Source: Setoptus koraiensis (taxonomy: Eukaryota; Arthropoda). From it: 64,000 nucleotides of DNA. Numbering within the stretch: position 1 is the first letter of the stretch; each line of letters starts with the position of its first letter. The stretch spans positions 8,556,001 to 8,620,000 of the forward strand of contig CM106586.1 of NCBI GenBank assembly GCA_048013815.1. Reading direction: 5' to 3'. The notes under the pieces were generated by a model. The model searched no databases, was not told where the DNA came from, and was given only the letters and a program-made list of their open reading frames with translations. The position numbers and the translations under genes are program-made. Of this stretch, positions 1-12,915 are shown piece after piece.

Positions 1-566
1 GAACAATTTGCATCTGTCGAGAAATTCTTTCGACCACGATGTGGATGGCAGATTTGTTGTATAATAAAGAAGCGCCGAAAGGTCGTTTCCATTTCAATCA
101 GTCAACGAGATAACACACTCAATGAAGTGAGCGACAAAAACAAGTTCCGATTTCTCAAATTGCGGAGCGCATGTGTATTTTCTGGAAATTTTCAGACTAT
201 TCTATTGACAATTATAACTTATAATATCGTCTCTATAGTCTATAATTCTATAGTTTCGTATCATCTGAATTCTAGATTGCTTGAGCTACATTTGGTGCTT
301 TATGCTGCCGCTTTTGTGCATGAATGACTCCATCTTTGCTCCCCGAAGTTTGATCGGATGACGATGTAAACCTTATTTATGCCTTTCCAAGTTGAAAATT
401 CCAACAAACTGTAGCCCAAATCGGGTGAGCAAGAAAAGGTACCCCAGCAGCTCAACTGAGGTCCAATTTGCTCACTTGCAACCTGTAATTTATCACCGCT
501 TCTGGCGTCACTCCTGACTGTGACCCAACTTGTCGACATATTACGAACACGTAACCTGACTGATCA
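1..566. other. Left-edge non-coding stretch
   Basis: No convincing coding exon is visible on either strand. The open frames here have no family resemblance. It is probably the 3' flank of the protease gene that ends at 567, plus intergenic DNA. Confidence 0.5.
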
Positions 567-2297
567 TCATCTTCTGAGTATTCTGGCTGTTGGAGTGGGC
601 AATCTTTTGTTGTTCTCGTGGTGCACAATCACTGTTTTTATCCAGGGCAGGTAAGCCGTTGATCTGATGTAGATGCCGGGCAAATTTGGTTCGGCGCATT
701 TTATTCCGTGCGACACTATACCAACCAGCACCCATTTTCCTTCGGATCGTTGCACTTGAAGGGGACCGCCCGAGTCGCCCTCGCAAGAGTCTTGGCCCCC
801 GTTTGCGTAGCCCGCACAAAGGAACGAGTCTGAGATTATTTTGAGATGGCCCGAATCGTGATACATGTCTTGGCATTGTTTGTTGCCAATGACGGGCAGC
901 CGAGCCACTTGCAGCACACTGGGCACCGGACCGCCGAAGCTCAGTTTGCCCCAGCCGGCCACCTGAGCCAATTGGCCGACAAACTCCTCGTCTGTCGCAC
1001 AACGATGCAATGATTGGACAAATGGATAGCAGGAAATAATGAGCAACAATAAAAATAGAGATAATTAATTGGTTAATCAACACACGGAATACGTCGGAAT
1101 ACGTCGGAATACGTAAATTGACTAGCGGTCGAAATTCTCAAAAAGTTTCAAAATTTTCAAAGTTGACCAACCTTTTTCGGGCAAACAAATGGGCACCACG
1201 TGGGGCTGCAAGATGAAGGGCGATTCCAGCTCTAGCAAGGCTATGTCGTTGTCGAAATTGTTCGGATTGTAATCGCGGTGCACAATCATCCGTTTGACCT
1301 TCTTGATCACGGGCCTCAGTCTGTTTGTTCGGCCGGCCAGGTCATATTCGCCGACCACCACCACCAGCGATCCAAACAATCCTGGCTGACAGTGGGCAGC
1401 TGATGTGGCCGAAATCGCAATTATTGAAAGATCAACAAAGGTGAATTAATTGATTGCTAATTACGATCAAGATCTAATTACGATTATGATGATCTAACTC
1501 TCCAGCGGAGAGTCGCTACCAACCTGTTAGCACCCATTTCAAGTCTATGAGAACGCCGCCGCATTTTGTCTTGGCGAATATGCCCAGCAGAGTTGTCTCT
1601 CTGATGAGCACGCTCCAGGGGAATTCGCCCAGTTGCGAGTCGCGACCCCCGACCACCCGGCCCTCCTTCTTCATGGGCCTCACTCCGCAGTCTTCGCGTC
1701 AAGATTGGATGGCATGTAGATTCGTGCATGGATCGACGCAGAAAAAAATCATTCATTAGAAGATTTGTGAGGATATCATTGGTGTCATAATTGGTGTTTC
1801 GTGCGATCGCTGCGGCTTACCTCGTTTCGCGTCATAGGGGCGCCTGGTCGTGTGATGCACTGCGGCCAACTGATCCAGCTTAGACAGATCGTTGGCATAG
1901 GAATCCTTCGATGCGTAATTATTTGGCGACAGGTAGGAATTTGGCTGTTTTGTCGTGGTTGTCGTGTGTCGCCGGAAATAGGAGCTGGTGCCCTTCTCTC
2001 GGGCCGGTTTGGTGACTTTTCTTGTCGTGTATCTACTCGTTGCTTGCGTCACCGGGTTTGGCCTCTGCGATGGACGCAACGGATCTGCAACGTGCTGACT
2101 CAAAATGACTAGCTTCTCGTTGGGGGACACAGTGGTGATGGCGTGGACGCTTTTCATTTGGACAGTTGTTTGTTGAAGCGTCGATTGGTCGTCGTCGGCA
2201 ACCACACGTTGGCTGGCCGAATTTGCGTAATCGCCGGCCGTTTGCGATCTGGTTGGATCGATCCTGTTGAACGATATATCATCTTTGGAAAATAACA
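567..2297 (-). CDS. Notopleural/matriptase-like trypsin-type serine protease, 5' end not found
   Basis: A secreted or membrane-tethered S1 protease. Exons by splice site and phase: about 2297-1821, 1691-1524, 1399-1172 and 991-567; all junctions are phase 1 and the frame is kept. The first visible exon encodes a Ser/Thr/Gln-rich stem. The next gives a Cys preceding the catalytic domain, then the activation site KKEGR|VVGG. The triad is visible: His in LTAAHC, Asp in FDNDIALLE, Ser in GDSGGPL. An Asp six residues before the Ser (DSCEGDSGG) predicts cleavage after Arg/Lys. The motifs AAHCQPG, VKRMIVHRDYNP and GIVSHGIKC resemble insect Notopleural, the matriptase counterpart (family recall, not a search). 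The start codon and signal or anchor exon are missing. The sequence upstream of 2297 is a pyrimidine tract ending in AG, so at least one 5' exon lies further right. A stretch with coding-like composition at 3321-3500 is one weak candidate. Confidence 0.88.
1085..1114. repeat. Three tandem copies of a 10-bp unit inside a protease intron
   Basis: The unit CGGAATACGT is repeated three times, perfectly, in the 180-bp last intron (992-1171) of the first protease gene. It is a simple minisatellite with no evident function. Confidence 0.85.
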
Positions 2298-3565
2298 ATC
2301 TGGATTTGGTTTGTTTGAGTGTGTGTGAGGGAGCAAACAGCGAGAGCAGGAGGAGAAAGAAAATTTTCGGAAATGCAATTAGTTAAATTAGAATGTCAAC
2401 ATGGTGCCTATAATACAAATACCAACCGTTGCTGGCAAACCTATAGCAGTCGTAATATCGTCAATTCCATTTTATCATCTACTGAACCCTCTGAAGCCGT
2501 ATCTATCCGTTATTCGGGTCGCTCTGACGTAATAGAGGCGCATTTTCCCGCCAATTTGTGCCAACTCGTTTGTTATCAGTTTCGTGATGTCTGCCCGTGT
2601 AGCGTACTAATGTGCAACAAAATACAACAAATTTTTTATTTATCAGTCACACGTCTGACGACATTTCTTTCAGATTGTGAGTGTTAATAGTGGTGGGTTT
2701 GAATGGGCGAAGCGATGATATTCATATATTATTGTTGAGTGTTTAAGTCGAGCTCAAAAAGAGCCCAATGAGTAGCTGAGTAATAGTGGGGCGACTTCAG
2801 ACGGCAGCACAGAGCATGCAATGAGTTTAGATGGGGCCAAATGAGCTGGGATGAAAGAGGCCAGAATCAGAGTTAGGTTGTCAGCGTAGTTTGCGAATGG
2901 GATCTCTTTTACGGGAGTTTCGCTGTGATTTTATCGTCATTGCATTGAAATCAGTGAGTTATTTTCGTTATCAGCATAATCGCCTGCGGCAGAGATATGT
3001 ATCGATGTATTGTTGTTCACGTATGGTTTTCGTGTGTGTCAATGCAATTTAATTTTAATTCGAAGCTTTTCAGCTTGCCTCTATTGTGTGCGATTATAAA
3101 TTATAAATGATTTTATTTACAGTTTTAAATTATCAAAATAGGTGCATATGTACATGTGACAACCAACTGTGAATTGATTGTTAGCAAGTGAAATAATTTT
3201 TGCTCATATTTGTTTAATCATTTGGGCCGGATGTGTTTGTGTTGCAAACACATCCAACGGTGCTTGAATAAGTTATTGTAAATGGTAAAAGAGATGTGTA
3301 TCATCTTATCATATTGTACATTATTTGTAGTTGCTGTTGTGGTGGTTATTTAGATCAAGAATCAATGTACTTATCTCGACATGTTGACATTGTGCCTGTT
3401 CCCATTGATCGTCGTGGGTGTAGGGAGAGGATCCAGGATTTCGGGGACAATTGAATATGTCATGATACCGTGATTGTCTTGGTGATGTGTGTATCTGTGA
3501 CATAACATATCGGTAACAAACCAACAAAAACGTCAGTTGGCTAGCATAAGCAAACTAGTAATGAC
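2298..3565. other. Interval between the two protease genes
   Basis: AT-rich and mostly non-coding. It should contain the missing 5' exon(s) of the first protease, unless they lie further right. The minus-strand frame at 3321-3527 has Cys, Trp and mixed polar residues and begins after a possible acceptor, but no good donor follows it. I do not call it an exon. Confidence 0.4.
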
Positions 3566-6500
3566 TCAATAGGCGACAATTTGATTTATCCAGTCGCTGA
3601 AAGCTGTTATACGCGTATAAACTCCTGGTTGACTAGGCAGGGCGCAACCTGTGCGACGGTGATTGATTTGGGGATTTTAATTAATTAGTAAACGCCATAC
3701 GTTTTTTTTTTTGCAAGTTTCATTCACTGTTGTCGTTGCTAGTACGTACCTATACCCCAGCTTATGATTCCCACCAGATAGGATCGTCCGTCGTGATCTA
3801 CCATTGTGAGAGGTCCTCCCGAATCGCCCTGTCGTGGTGTGCGGAAAATGATTGTCATTTGTTGATTATTTGCAGCCGATGAGTGGCGATCTATTTCTAG
3901 AATTTCTAGATTTCGCTGAATTTCAGAGCAGTGGATTCTGGACTTTCGATGCCTACCTCACACGAGTCCTTGCCTCCCTTGCTGATACCGGCGCATATGA
4001 ACATATCGGGGATCTGTTCGATATATCCGGCGTGCTTGTACATCCTTTCGCACTCCTTGTTGGTTATGATTGGCACGTCCACGTGCTGGATCACATCCGG
4101 CAAGGGTCCGTCTGCAAGATCGCGACCAAACACACGCGATTTGGTTAATTAATTATTAATTAGTTATTGTCAGGATTGTTCAGGCAGGCAGTCGATTGAT
4201 TGTTTGTCGTGAGTTATGACGCATTATCGCATTATTATCTTACCTTCATATAGACGGCCCCAGCCGATGACGGTGGCCAGGCGATCTACGTAGGAATCGT
4301 TGCCGGACGGCACACACACGGGCACTATGTTTCGGTGATATTTGACTGGTTCGGAGAATCGCAACAGGGCAAGATCGTACTCGAATGTTTTCGGGTCAAA
4401 CGATGGGTGCGACACAATGTGTTTGACTCTCTTCTCCACGTAGGGATACGGTTCCATTTGATTGCTGACATCAAATTCTCCCAACCTTTCGAGACAAATT
4501 ACAATTGAATGTTGCATAGTTAGAGATAGAGTTAAATTAAATTCGCACAGTGATGACATCAGATTATCTAGTCAATTGTGTTTGTTGTTGTCTAACACTC
4601 ACCTAAGAAGCAGATCGGCCGCTTTCACTCTGCTCGCCGAGACAAACAGAGTCGGTTGTTGATGACGATGGTATGATTGAATGGCAAAAGTGAACAGTTT
4701 AGTTTTGTTGATTGATGAGACACGAACACAAACACGCCAAGATTATGACCATCGGCCACAAAGATGAGCTACCATTGATTAATCCAATTAACCAACTAAT
4801 TAATTTATTGATCAACTAATTAATTAGTCGATTGATTGGTGAGTGTGCAAACGAAACGACACGCAAAACTGTGCTGACTAACGCCAACTCGAGGCTCACA
4901 AGCTGCAAGTGGCGACTGCTAGTGGTAGGGAATTGGGCAAATTATGCGACAGAGCGATGAAGCAAACAGGCGATGAAGCGGAAAGGAAGCGAGCAGACAG
5001 ACAGACAGACAGAGAGGCCCGATAGAGAACCGGAAGTTGATCGAGGCGTCGGATGTTTGCTGGTTTTTGTGGTTGGTGGTTGGTGGTTGTACTCACTTTT
5101 CAACGCAATGGGCCGCCGTTATGGCCCAGTGTTCGTTCAGCAGGGCGGCGCCACATTTGTGCAGGAAGGCGCCCTTTCGCCATTGTCTCAGCGACACCAT
5201 CCAGGGCCACTGGCCAAAATTGGATTTGCGCCCGCCAACTATGCGCGCCATGGGCACTTGGGGCCGGCCACAAATCAGCTTGGCCTTGCCCATGATGTCT
5301 AGCATGTCGACGGGATCCTGAGTGGTCACCGAGAACTGCAAATTTGGCATGGGCGACACCGAATAGTTGCTCGGTTGTTGGTTTTGGGCCTGGAAAATCA
5401 ATGCCGGTTGACTCGCCGGCGACGGCTCGTCGGGCCGGGCCGTTGTGCTGGTCGTGGTGCTGGTGGCGCTTGTGGTGGCGGGCGCACCATGGCTGGGGGC
5501 GCTGCTGTTGGCTGCGGTGGGCGCAAATTGTCCGGGAAATTTGATATTGCTGCCAGACGAGCTGCTGGACGGGGGCGTTTGGGGCGCGGCCGGATGGCGG
5601 CCGCTGGTCAGCGAGCTGGACACGTTGCTCGACGAGCCGTGCGAATGTGTCTGGTTGTCGGCCACAAGATGCTGCAAAAACTGTAGCGCGGGCGCCGTGT
5701 TGCTCGCTATGACCGGCCGGCCACTTCCGCCCGCGGGCTTGATGGCCGAGCTGAGATAATTGGAGAGACCCGTCGAGAAGCTGGATATTTTGAAGGGAAT
5801 GTGCGACAGTAGCGTCGACGGCAGACCCCCGAAACCGGGTATCAGATTGTTATGCGACGAGTGGATGGAATTGGACGACGGTACGATCTTGGTTGCCGGA
5901 TGCAGCGGCTGATAAATGTTGTACAGCGGTCGTTGGTTGGTGGTTGTGTCGTGCGACGACGAGATTTGGTTGTGGTTGTGGTCGCCGTTGGCCGGCGCAC
6001 TGGCGGCCAGGGCCGGTACTAACATGGGAGAGGAGGCGGTCACATTTTTGCCGGGCGCCGCGGTTTGTCTGTGCGCCGGGTTGTCGGCGATGGGGGTCGT
6101 CGTTGACGACGACGGCGTCTGAGATTGGGAGAATTGCGCCGCTTGGGAGGGCTGCGTCGCTTGGGAGAGTGGCGCCGATTGGAAGGATTCGGCGGCCAAT
6201 TGGGGCGATTGGGACGCGGGGGAGGAGGGCGGCGCAGACGATTGGGAGGACAGCAGGGGCGACGGGGTGGTGGTGGTGGTGGAGGCGGTCATTGTCGAGG
6301 GCAACGACGACGTGGTGAGCGAGGCCGTGAACGAGGACGAGCCGGCCGCGTTGGCGGGCATCAGCGACGACAGCAAGCCCGACGAAATGAGCGAGTATAT
6401 GGGCGACGACGGGTCCGACGGACTGTACTGGGCCTGGGTGGCAGTGGTGGCTGTGGACGGGTGAAAGAGGAGCTGCGACGGCGATGCCGCGCCGCCGGAC

Positions 6501-9346
6501 GCAACAGCATCCACGGGCTGCTGCTGCTGCTGCTTGTTCATGTCCGACTGACCGGAAGTGGGCAGCTTCGCTGGCTGTTGCAACAGGTTGTAGTTCTTGT
6601 TGTTTGTGTCTTTGACGAGCGCCAGTCTGTCTTGGTCGGCTACCGGATACTGGCCGAGTTGCGATGACGCAACTAAATTGTGATAATCACTCGGTGTCGA
6701 CTGGATTGCGTAACCGGGCTCACTGTTGGCTGGTTGTTTGCTGCTGCTTCCGGTGCTCGCTTTGGCGGCCTCTGACTCGTTGGCCAGCTTGTGCGTGCTG
6801 TAACCTGTTGCTGCCGTTGATTGCGGGGGCCTCGCCGTTGATACTATCGGATTTTCGGGCAGCACCGCCAGCTCGTATTTGACCAAATTGTTGTTGTTGT
6901 TGTTGTTGCCTTGCAAATTTGAATTGAACTCTGTCTCTTGGGTTTCCTGCAGCACGCTGGCCTGAGTTGGCTCCGCATAGGGCCTGCTGATGGGCTGCTC
7001 TTTGTCTGGCTGATCCTTGTTGCTGTTGCTGCCGGCCGCGGGTCTGTACGGGCCTCTCGGGGGCAACTGCGGGGGCCTCCGGTCGGACTCGATCGGCGCA
7101 AACATGCTGCTGACGTTTCGGTTGTTCTGTATCAAGTTGTTGTTGTTGTGGCTCGAAGCCGGCTGCTCGCCTGTCGGCGGCGAGTTGTACTGCTCGGAGT
7201 AGCCGGTTGTCGCCATAGTCGACGACAAATGATGCTGCTGCGGTTCGTACGATTGCGGGATTGCGGATTCTGACGCCGAGTCTGGCGGCGAGATCGCGTG
7301 CGAGCCGCCCGACGCCGTTCCATTGAGCGCATAATCCAGCTGAGAGAATACGGGCGACGAGGGCGACAACGTCGACGGAGTTATTGTGGCCGTGGATTGT
7401 ATCTGAAATGAGTCGATCTCGTTGGCGACTATCACCGATATCGACTGCCGCTGGCCGGCCGATTCCGGCGTACCGGCTTGCGCAACATTGTGTCCGGCAA
7501 GCTCGTTGGAATTCGCCCCGATCGTCTTATCGGACAATTGCGCGAACTGTCCGCTGGTGTGATTGCTCCAGCTTGCGCTGGTCGTCGACGTTGCGGGGCT
7601 CTGTCTGAAAGCGGCCACTTCTTGTGTCGAAACAACGTCGTCGTCGTCACTGTCGCCAATCAAGCTAGAACTTGTGACCATGGCACCGCCGCCGCTGCTG
7701 CTGCTGCTAAACTGATAATTGTTGTTTTTATCCGTTTGGTCCGACGGTTTGGTGGTTTCGCTGCTGGCGCTCGTTGTTCCGTATGTCGAGGATATGTTCG
7801 AGGACCTCAAATGGTCCTCGGCAAAATACGTCGTCTGCTTGATGTCTTCGCCGTAGACCGCCGGTTGCATGGAAGCGGGCGGCCTGGGCGACTCGACGAA
7901 ATTCATGGTAGTTGTGTCGCTCGGTGCCAGTGGTTCGTTGCGACTCACGCTCGACAGCGGCACGGCCGCGGTTGTTTGCTGCTGCGGTCTGACGGAATGA
8001 CTGATCGCTTGCACGGACTCTAAATTGTTGCCATTGCCATTTGTGTTCGGTCTGCCGGCTTGCGGTTGGGGCCCGTCGTGATAGCTGTTGCTGCTGGTCG
8101 CCTCCAGGGTTGTTGTTGGCGCCACCGAATAGGAGAATCGGGCCAGATTGTCGCCGTTGTCCGACTGGCCGGACGAAACGGATAATTTTTGGGTTTGAGA
8201 ATTCAGAACGAGATTCGCGGGGCTCGCTGGCTTCATGGGGTACAAATCTGTATCACTTCGTTCAATTCCATTGATGGCCACCGAGGGGGCCAGCGATTCT
8301 CTGGGCACTGTTGTGCTGCCACTGTTGTCAGTAGAAGCGATAATTGAATATCGTTCACCGGAAGTTGATGTGGGTGTAGTTGTTGTGGTGGTGGTTGTTG
8401 GTGTCGCTGCTGCTGCTGCTGTTGCTGTTGTTGATGACAGTGGTGCTGATGCAGTGTACGGTGTGGTGGACATGGATAGTGTGGTCATCGGACCGTTAGG
8501 AGGCAGTGTTTCCTTGAGATCATAGACAATGCTGGCTATATTTTGTTGGTCAGGCAATCGGCAGCACGTTCCGACGAAGTAATTGTGCTTGCAAACGGAC
8601 AACGGAACTCCCTTGTTTTGCATACAATCTATTGAGAACATACAAATGCCCGTCTCTGAGCTATTGAGCGCATTCTTGCATTCGAGAGGCCTGATTATGG
8701 GCTGACCGTCGGCACGAACTGTTGGTGTGATTGGCACATTGGGAAAATATGCGATGGACGGCAGCGAGATGCGAGATATTCACCAATTGAGACTCATTAG
8801 TTATTATCGGGATACAGGCGTGCGAGAGAATGGGTTGCGCTGGCATTTCGGCTGGTTCGACTCGAAATGAATTCTGAAAACTATTTTTTTCCAAGTCTTC
8901 AAAGAAAAACAGACTTTTCGTCGAAACAAATCTGACCGTCTCAGCAAGTTATCTTTTTCTAATGGACAAGCCACTCAAACTTGGTTTTTTTTTGCCACAT
9001 TCGCAGATTTGTTGATGAGACGAAAAACAAAATTTCGGAAACTACTCGGAAATTGCTGAATTGAGCTCGGGTTTATCGAATGACTGCGGCCCACGAGACT
9101 GAGTCAAGTCGGGCGAAATCGGCGTTTCTATGAGAATGTAGGAATTCTTATCAGATAAGAATTCTCATAAGAATTCTTTTTCGAAATTCTCAGCCAATTC
9201 GGATTGAGGGTCAGTAGCGGCGAATGGTACTTACATAATCGACTTCCGAACGACAAATGAAAACTGTTGGCCAGCATCAGGTTGTTCAGTGTAACCAGAA
9301 CGATCACTAGTGGTGCTGACGCCTTGATGGATGACATATATAACAT
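3566..9346 (-). CDS. Stubble-like CLIP-domain serine protease with very long disordered stem
   Basis: Seven exons rebuilt by GT-AG and phase: 9346-9235, 8718-5097, 4629-4603, 4485-4244, 4111-3957, 3828-3750 and 3648-3566, totalling 4,320 nt (1,439 residues). Exon 1 encodes a signal peptide ([20 protein letters not shown]). Exon 2 opens with a six-Cys disulfide-knot (CLIP-like) module, with Cys in LEC, GIC, DC, VC and TCC, as in insect Stubble. About 1,070 residues of Ser/Thr/Gln/Pro-rich, low-complexity stem follow. The C-terminal S1 domain has ICGRPQ, activation at MAR|IVGG, His in ITAAHC, Asp in YEYDLALL, and Ser in GDSGGPL preceded by KDSCE (trypsin-like specificity). Exon 3 is a 27-nt microexon. 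The 3.6-kb stem exon is more GC-rich than its surroundings. It sits in tandem with the Np-like gene, as related proteases do in Drosophila (from memory). Probable role: cuticle or matrix remodelling on the apical surface. Confidence 0.93.
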
Positions 9347-10310
9347 GTTGATGGTTGTTGCTGGTTGCTCACTATTCACTGTTGATAAATTAATTGAAAA
9401 TTGAATTATAATTAGAATATAATTTTGAAATAAATATTTTCTTCTAGAATCACCATGAACTTGAATTTGCACTGACAAATATGGATGAACGAACGAACGA
9501 ACGAAAAAAAAACTGTGTAATATTTTCAATTCATAAATGACTAGCGATAGGACTTGCGGACAGTCTGTTTGTTATTCATGGACACCATCAAAAGTGAGGC
9601 GCTGGCGAGCTGGCCATATCACTACTTTTTGTCGATGGACAATAACAATGAAAAAAACAAATGTTGTTGTGCGTATTTATATGATAAATAAATGTATCGC
9701 TGGTGGCCGAATTGGGTTCGTTGCAACAATCGGCCGGCTCTAATCGACTTGTGATGTATTGTTTCAGGATCAAGGTCACCGTCGGTGTAGCGGCAACAAG
9801 ATGCCTTCGTTTGCTGTTGAGTGTTTGCGGCAAATGACGATGACAAGATGAAACTGCTCTGCTCAATTGCTCATGCCAATAGCTGTTGTTTTAAGTGATT
9901 GTTATTGTGTAAGTAATTATTATGTAAGTGGGCCACAACGACGATTGTATTGGTGATGCGGTGTTGTGATTAGCTGAGGCCAGCATGACATGTCATGTAG
10001 CGCCGGGCCGAATGTGAGTGTGTGTGTATATAAATAAATGGGAATAACGTTATGTAACTGTTGTTGCTGTTTTCTGGGTGCTGCAATGGCAATCAATCAT
10101 TTCTTAAGCTCATGACGATGATGTTGCATCGCTGTTGTTACGTCATGTTCGCGTTGGCGTGCTGCCTATGCCGGTGCTGTATGCGTTCAGTGGATACTAA
10201 CAATAATAATAATAACAACAATGCGGCCAAATCACGGCCAATCGAAGCCGACTGAATGAGAGCGAGGGCGATTACGGCGCTCTTATCTCGCTTATCTCTT
10301 AACTCGATTG

Positions 10311-10397
10311 TCGGTTTATTTTTCAGTTTGTCTGCTCGTCGGTTTATTTTTCAGTTTGTCTGCTCGTCGGTTTATTTTTCAGTTTGTCTGCCCGTCG
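10311..10397. repeat. 28-bp tandem repeat, three copies
   Basis: The unit TCGGTTTATTTTTCAGTTTG plus TCTGCTCG runs 10311-10338, 10339-10366 and 10367-10394. The first two copies are identical and the third differs by one base. A TTTG/CTTG tetranucleotide-like tract follows to about 10445. Confidence 0.9.
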
Positions 10398-11102
10398 GTT
10401 TGCCGGTTTGTTTGCTTGTTTGTTTGTTTGCTTGCTTGCTTGTTCGCCGATGAGCTCGCCGGGCACAATCGAAACTGCTAGTGAATTTTCGCACGAAATG
10501 ACGCAATTTTGCGTCTAACGGTATGATCGGCTTTTCGGGTGGCGTCCGGCGCGATTTCGGAGCGATGCGCAGTGTGTTGCGGAAACTGGAATGACTTTGT
10601 GGGGATTGTTGCACCAATTAAATCATTAGCCGCAACAACGGAACATTGGACAAGCTGGAAAAATGTATTTTTGAGTAGGCTAAGCAGCGACCATTCGACG
10701 CTTGTGAGCACTGCCCCCCATTCAGCAAACCATTCACGGTGCAAGCTTCATGGTGCAAGCCTCATGATGCAAGCTTCATGTTTGCCGCTTGGTGATGGCC
10801 GGCCAGACAGGGAACAGGTAAAACGAGGAGATTATTACGTATCATGATTGGTGTGTGAGAGAGCGAGCGGCAACATTGTGTCAGTGAGACCCATCCTCGA
10901 TAAACGCAACAACGGTCGCCAGTGACCGTTGGCCAGACCGCTTATCGCGCATTGCGCATTGCAGCATGCTCAGCTGTTTGGCGGCAATGATAATGACGTA
11001 ATGACGATAATACACACAGACGCAATAGTAACAGTAACAGTAATGAAAAAGGGCAAGACTTGTCAGCTGAGAATCGGGCAGAGAATTCTCACAACTTCTT
11101 GT

Positions 11103-11213
11103 TGCGAAGAGTGGCGAAGAGCGACGAAGAGTGGCGAAGAGCGACGAAGAGTGGCGAAGAATTGCGAAGAATTGCAAAGAGTGGCGAAGAATTGCGAAGA
11201 ATCGCAAAGAATA
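11103..11213. repeat. 10-bp minisatellite (GCGAAGAGTG type)
   Basis: About eleven units of a 10-bp motif alternating GCGAAGAGTG, GCGACGAAGA and GCGAAGAATT variants. The open frames that cross it on both strands are products of the repeat, not genes. Confidence 0.88.
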
Positions 11214-12915
11214 TTGCGGCGTATGATGCACATATGTGATACTGGCCGTGCCACTGTTAACTCTTAACGGTTCATGGGAAGTGGAGCCAAATATAGTCAA
11301 TATTTACACTGGCGCAACAACAACAGCAACAACGGCAACAAGATGCAACAGGCGTCACCGGCAAACTTCCTGCGATAACTGTGACTCAGAGATAATGTTG
11401 CAACTAGTTAGCTTGTGCAGTTGTTGCTGTTGTGTAACAGGTTGCGGTAGTTGGTTAGTAGTGTGTCTAGTTGTGCATTTCCGCGGCGGACACCATTTGA
11501 CACACACACACACTGGCATTGAGACTGGTCCAAAGTTCAAGTTCATCGCAGTATCACACACTTACTTTTGAGCCGTTTATCCCGGGCACTGTTATGTAAT
11601 GTTGCGCCACACTTGTCTCGCCGAAACAAGCTAAGCAAAGCAGCGGCAAAGTGTCTCACACTAATCACAAGCCGGCAAACCGGCGGCCAGACGCCAGAGA
11701 GCAAAACGGTGACGCCGATGATGAATAAAATAAATAATAAATGCACCCGTATAAACGGCGAACCGCCGCCAAGAGATTGTTGTTGTTGATGCGAGAAGGG
11801 CCTTAGGGTTACATGACATCGACACACAATGGCCAGCGGCCGGCGAACAGGTTGGTCAAGGGCAATTTGTTTTCTCGCAAGCTCGCTGGCTGTTACTATC
11901 GCCACTGTAGCGGTATCATCTCGCCGCATAACTCTTGTAACCTGCTCTGTGCCGGCAACCAGCTCGACAACATCACATATCGCATATCACATTGCGTAAC
12001 TTTGTTTGACATGTTGCGTAATGTTGTTGTGTTTGACATGCTGCAGCGTTTGATCGCGACGACCACGACGACACATTTAACGGCATTCCAGCGTCGCCTG
12101 GTCACCTCATTAAAAGAGTTGAGTCATGACACAATCAGTCGGCGACACATGCGAGCTCTCCACTCTGACTCCTCTCTAATCTAGATTTGACCACTCGCCC
12201 TGTTTGGAGGGCTCGTTCGCTGGGGCCAGCTCTCGGCGGGCGACTCCTACTGGCTCATTAACAACAACAAATCCGACTCTAGTCGCCAAAGTGCAGTCAC
12301 CACAGTGCAGTGTAGAAAACGATCAGGGCAACATTTTATTCATTCGGCCCTTTGATCAGTTTCAACTTTTTGCTTGCCGAAACAGCAAAATACGAATTGC
12401 CAAACTAACACTGAATTGCAAACTGACAAACTGGCGGCAATTTCGTCCGCACCGCTACATATTTTACAAGCTTAATGATGAAAATAATCATCATCATTTT
12501 TCTCTTTCTGCGAACGCAACAATTGATCGGCGATGTCATCAGTCATCCTCATGTGTCGGCACTTCTAGAAATGCAGTGAAAATAGCCACTGGTAACTGCA
12601 ACATCACAATATAATATAATATATGGTATAATATGTATCTTTGTGCTGCTGCTGCTGCTGACAGTGAAAAAGTAGATAATTGGGTCATCATTTCAGCAAA
12701 ACGTGATTGCGCAATGACTGATGCGAAAAATTATTTTTATCTTTTTATTTTTATAGCCAAAATTGTACATCTATACTCATTTCGGGTGCCAATGATTCGA
12801 TTTAAAATTTATTTGTTTGTGTGTATCTATAAAATCTATTTCTACTTATGAGGTCAGTGGCAATTATAGCACAACAAATTAGTTTTTAACTTGGTTCTGA
12901 TATCCCAATTAACAA

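Larger units (their letters stand above)
9347..12915. other. Repeat-rich intergenic region
   Basis: No gene recognised. It holds poly(AAC/GTT) and other simple repeats, the two minisatellites listed separately, and a 14-16 bp repeat (GGTGCAAGCTTCAT type) in about three copies near 10737-10780. Open frames such as 12204-12614 lack family features, and several begin at non-ATG codons. The upstream part presumably contains the promoter of the CLIP protease. Confidence 0.5.

Noticed and set aside
2320-2400. Hydrophobic stretch in frame with the first visible exon of the Np-like protease, resembling a signal peptide
   Set aside because: It has no ATG, a stop lies just upstream, and the bases form a pyrimidine tract ending in AG. 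It is most likely the intron acceptor.
12204-12614. 136-codon plus-strand frame
   Set aside because: It begins with TTG, has no conserved motif, no splice context and irregular composition.
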